Shown one piece after another: positions 12,529-13,933 of a stretch of DNA of 13,933 nucleotides (within the stretch, counting starts at the first letter, position 1; every line of letters begins with the position of its first letter). The position numbers were made by a program, and so were the translations under genes. The stretch comes from an uncultured Brevundimonas sp. (GTDB lineage: Bacteria; Pseudomonadota; Alphaproteobacteria; Caulobacterales; Caulobacteraceae), in contig CAMLNY010000002.1 in assembly GCA_946481405.1 (NCBI GenBank), positions 1 through 13,933 of the forward strand, written 5' to 3'. A model generated the notes under the pieces. The model was not told the origin of the DNA and searched no databases. It was given only the letters and a program-made list of their open reading frames with translations.

Positions 12529-13190
12529 CAGAAATCACTCCCGTGATGCAGGGATTCGGCATGCCCGGCCTCGGAGGCCAGGGCGTTGTTCAGGGCGACG
12601 GCGATCCGCTCGGCGGCGGCGTCCGGATCGAAGTCGGCGCGGCCGTCGGCCCATTCCAGCTGGAAGGCCGCGAGCGGCAGGGACAGGTCCTCGCGGAAAG
12701 CCACCATGCCGGAGAAGCCGGCGTCGACGCAGATGGCCTGGATCTTCTGCTGCACGGCCGGCTCCAGCCCGGCGCTGCGCACGACCAGCCGCGGCGAGGC
12801 GTCGATCTCCTGACCCAGCGCTTCCAGCGCCGACTGCAGCGGCCCGGTGGGCAGCTGTTCCAGCGCCGCGGCCGCGATCACCCTCGCGGCGGCCAGCGCC
12901 AGCGCGGCGGACTGTTCGCGGTGCGTCTGGGCCACCTGATTGAGGGCCGGCACCGCCTGCTGCATCGCCTGACCGATGGCGGCCACGCCCATGGCCTCGA
13001 TGCTGGACGCCTCGGCCAGCGCCGCCTCGCGCGCCTCGAACTTCGCCTGGGCGACCAGGGCCTCGACCTCCGAGGGCATGTAGGCGCGCTTGGTCGGCCG
13101 GAAGTCCGACGCGCGCACGACCGATCCGGCGCCGTCGAACTCGGTGTCGAAGCTGAAGGGGCGGCTGTTGAGGGGCGCGTGATCGGTCAT
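12528..13190 (-). CDS. fliH: Flagellar assembly protein FliH (Caulobacter FlbE)
   Basis: A 220-residue soluble protein between fliG and fliN, the place occupied by flbE in Caulobacter. The N-terminal part (FDTEFD, VVRASDFRPTKRAYMPSE) leads into a long Ala/Glu/Gln helix (about 39-112) expected to form a coiled coil. The C-terminal domain (about 113-205) has the FliH/V-ATPase E-subunit-like pattern SPRLVVRSAGLEPAVQQKI and LEWADGRADFDPDAAAERI. FliH is the stator-like regulator of the export ATPase FliI and docks it to FliN. FliH diverges fast, so the call rests on position and the C-terminal pattern together. ATG (13190-13188) overlaps the fliG stop by one base (TGATG); its own stop likewise overlaps fliN. 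Cytoplasmic. Confidence 0.88.
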   Translation of the reverse strand: MTDHAPLNSRPFSFDTEFDGAGSVVRASDFRPTKRAYMPSEVEALVAQAKFEAREAALAEASSIEAMGVAAIGQAMQQAVPALNQVAQTHREQSAALALAAARVIAAAALEQLPTGPLQSALEALGQEIDASPRLVVRSAGLEPAVQQKIQAICVDAGFSGMVAFREDLSLPLAAFQLEWADGRADFDPDAAAERIAVALNNALASEAGHAESLHHGSDF

Positions 13191-13933
13191 CAGTAGATCA
13201 GCTCATCGTCGCCGGATGCGCCCGCCAGCATGATCTCGCCGCGCGCGGCCAGATCCTTGGCGACCTGCACCATGGCCATCTGGGCGGTGTCGACGTCCTT
13301 CAGACGCACCGGCCCCATCGATTCCATATCCTCGCGCATGATCTTGGACGCGCGCTCCGACATGTTGGTGAAGAACATTTCGCGCAGGGTCTCGGACGCC
13401 CCCTTCAGCGCCAGCGCCAGCGAATCCTTCTCCACCGAGCGCAGCAGGGTCTGCACCCCGCCCGGATCCAGCTTGTTCAGGTCCTCGAACACGAACATCA
13501 GGGCGCGGATGCGCTCGGCCGACTCGCGGTTGCGCTCTTCCAGCGCGCCGATGAACCGGGCCTCGGTTTGGCGGTCGAAGCTGTTGAAGATGTCGGCCAT
13601 CGCCTCGTGGCTGTCGCGCTTCGAGGTACGCGCCAGGTTCGACATGAACTCGGTGCGCAGGGTCTGTTCGATCTTGTCCAGGATCTCGCGCTGCACCGGC
13701 TCCATGCGCAGCATCCGCTGCACGCATTCCAGGGCGAAGTCCTCGGGCAACGCCGTCAGCACGCGCGCGGCGTGGTCGGGCTTCACCTTCGACAGGACCA
13801 CGGCGACCGTCTGGGGGTATTCGTTCTTCAGATAGTTGGCGAGGACCGCCTCGTTCACATTGCCCAGCTTGTCCCACATGGTCCGGCCGGCCGGACCGCG
13901 GATCTCCTCCATCAGACCGTCGACGCGGTCCTG
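13190..13933 (-). CDS. fliG: Flagellar motor switch protein FliG, C-terminal 247 residues
   Basis: The reading frame is open to the right edge of the window, so the first roughly 90-100 residues are missing; an in-frame ATG at 13912 is internal and not the start. The visible part has the middle domain with the [19 protein letters not shown] motif (EHPQT in most FliG) and the C-terminal domain. The latter has [20 protein letters not shown] and [20 protein letters not shown], which carry the charged residues that interact with the stator, then [20 protein letters not shown]. FliG sits on the MS ring (FliF) and transmits torque. All these motifs look intact. The TGA stop overlaps the fliH ATG by one base. 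fliF is expected just beyond the right edge. Confidence 0.96.
   Translation of the reverse strand, partial: QDRVDGLMEEIRGPAGRTMWDKLGNVNEAVLANYLKNEYPQTVAVVLSKVKPDHAARVLTALPEDFALECVQRMLRMEPVQREILDKIEQTLRTEFMSNLARTSKRDSHEAMADIFNSFDRQTEARFIGALEERNRESAERIRALMFVFEDLNKLDPGGVQTLLRSVEKDSLALALKGASETLREMFFTNMSERASKIMREDMESMGPVRLKDVDTAQMAMVQVAKDLAARGEIMLAGASGDDELIY

Overview
The window is GC-rich, gene-dense DNA that looks like the chromosome of an alphaproteobacterium of the Caulobacteraceae (Brevundimonas- or Caulobacter-like). The main reason is the order fliG - flbE/fliH - fliN - flbD with flhA close behind, which is the Caulobacter flagellar arrangement. The heavy use of 1- and 4-base start/stop overlaps and the family make-up (FlbD with a degenerate receiver, HisKA_2 kinase, CoxE-type VWA protein) agree with this. 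The assignment is by recognition, not by a database search.

Right part (7875-13933, all minus strand): a flagellar operon reading leftwards. fliG (5' end outside the window), fliH/flbE and fliN are joined by TGATG overlaps; flbD (sigma-54 activator) follows a 39-base leader. Next comes a class A beta-lactamase lipoprotein gene, then flhA, joined by 4-base GTGA and ATGA overlaps. Two things stand out. A complete-looking serine beta-lactamase gene is locked between flbD and flhA. And FlhA appears to lack about 45 residues of its cytoplasmic domain, removed in frame.

Middle (3293-7878): a plus-strand two-helix membrane protein of unknown role (7162-7878) meets flhA end to end, sharing a CTAG stop. 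Divergent from it is a minus-strand signalling operon: a CHASE3 sensor histidine kinase, a single-domain Rcp1-like response regulator, a receiver-HisKA_2 histidine kinase, and a Nudix hydrolase, all with 4-base overlaps. A small CsbD-family stress gene follows and ends at a good intrinsic terminator. Candidate EcfG-type (general stress) promoter motifs, GGAAC-N16-NGNT, lie upstream of the sensor kinase and csbD, and also upstream of the DUF72 gene.

Left part (1-3282): the 5' end of a histone-deacetylase-like gene on the minus strand, then plus-strand genes for a GNAT acetyltransferase, a DUF72 protein, a CoxE-type VWA protein, and a secreted six-cysteine protein of unknown function. No rRNA, tRNA, CRISPR array, insertion sequence or phage gene was seen, and no stretch over 300 bases lacks a gene.
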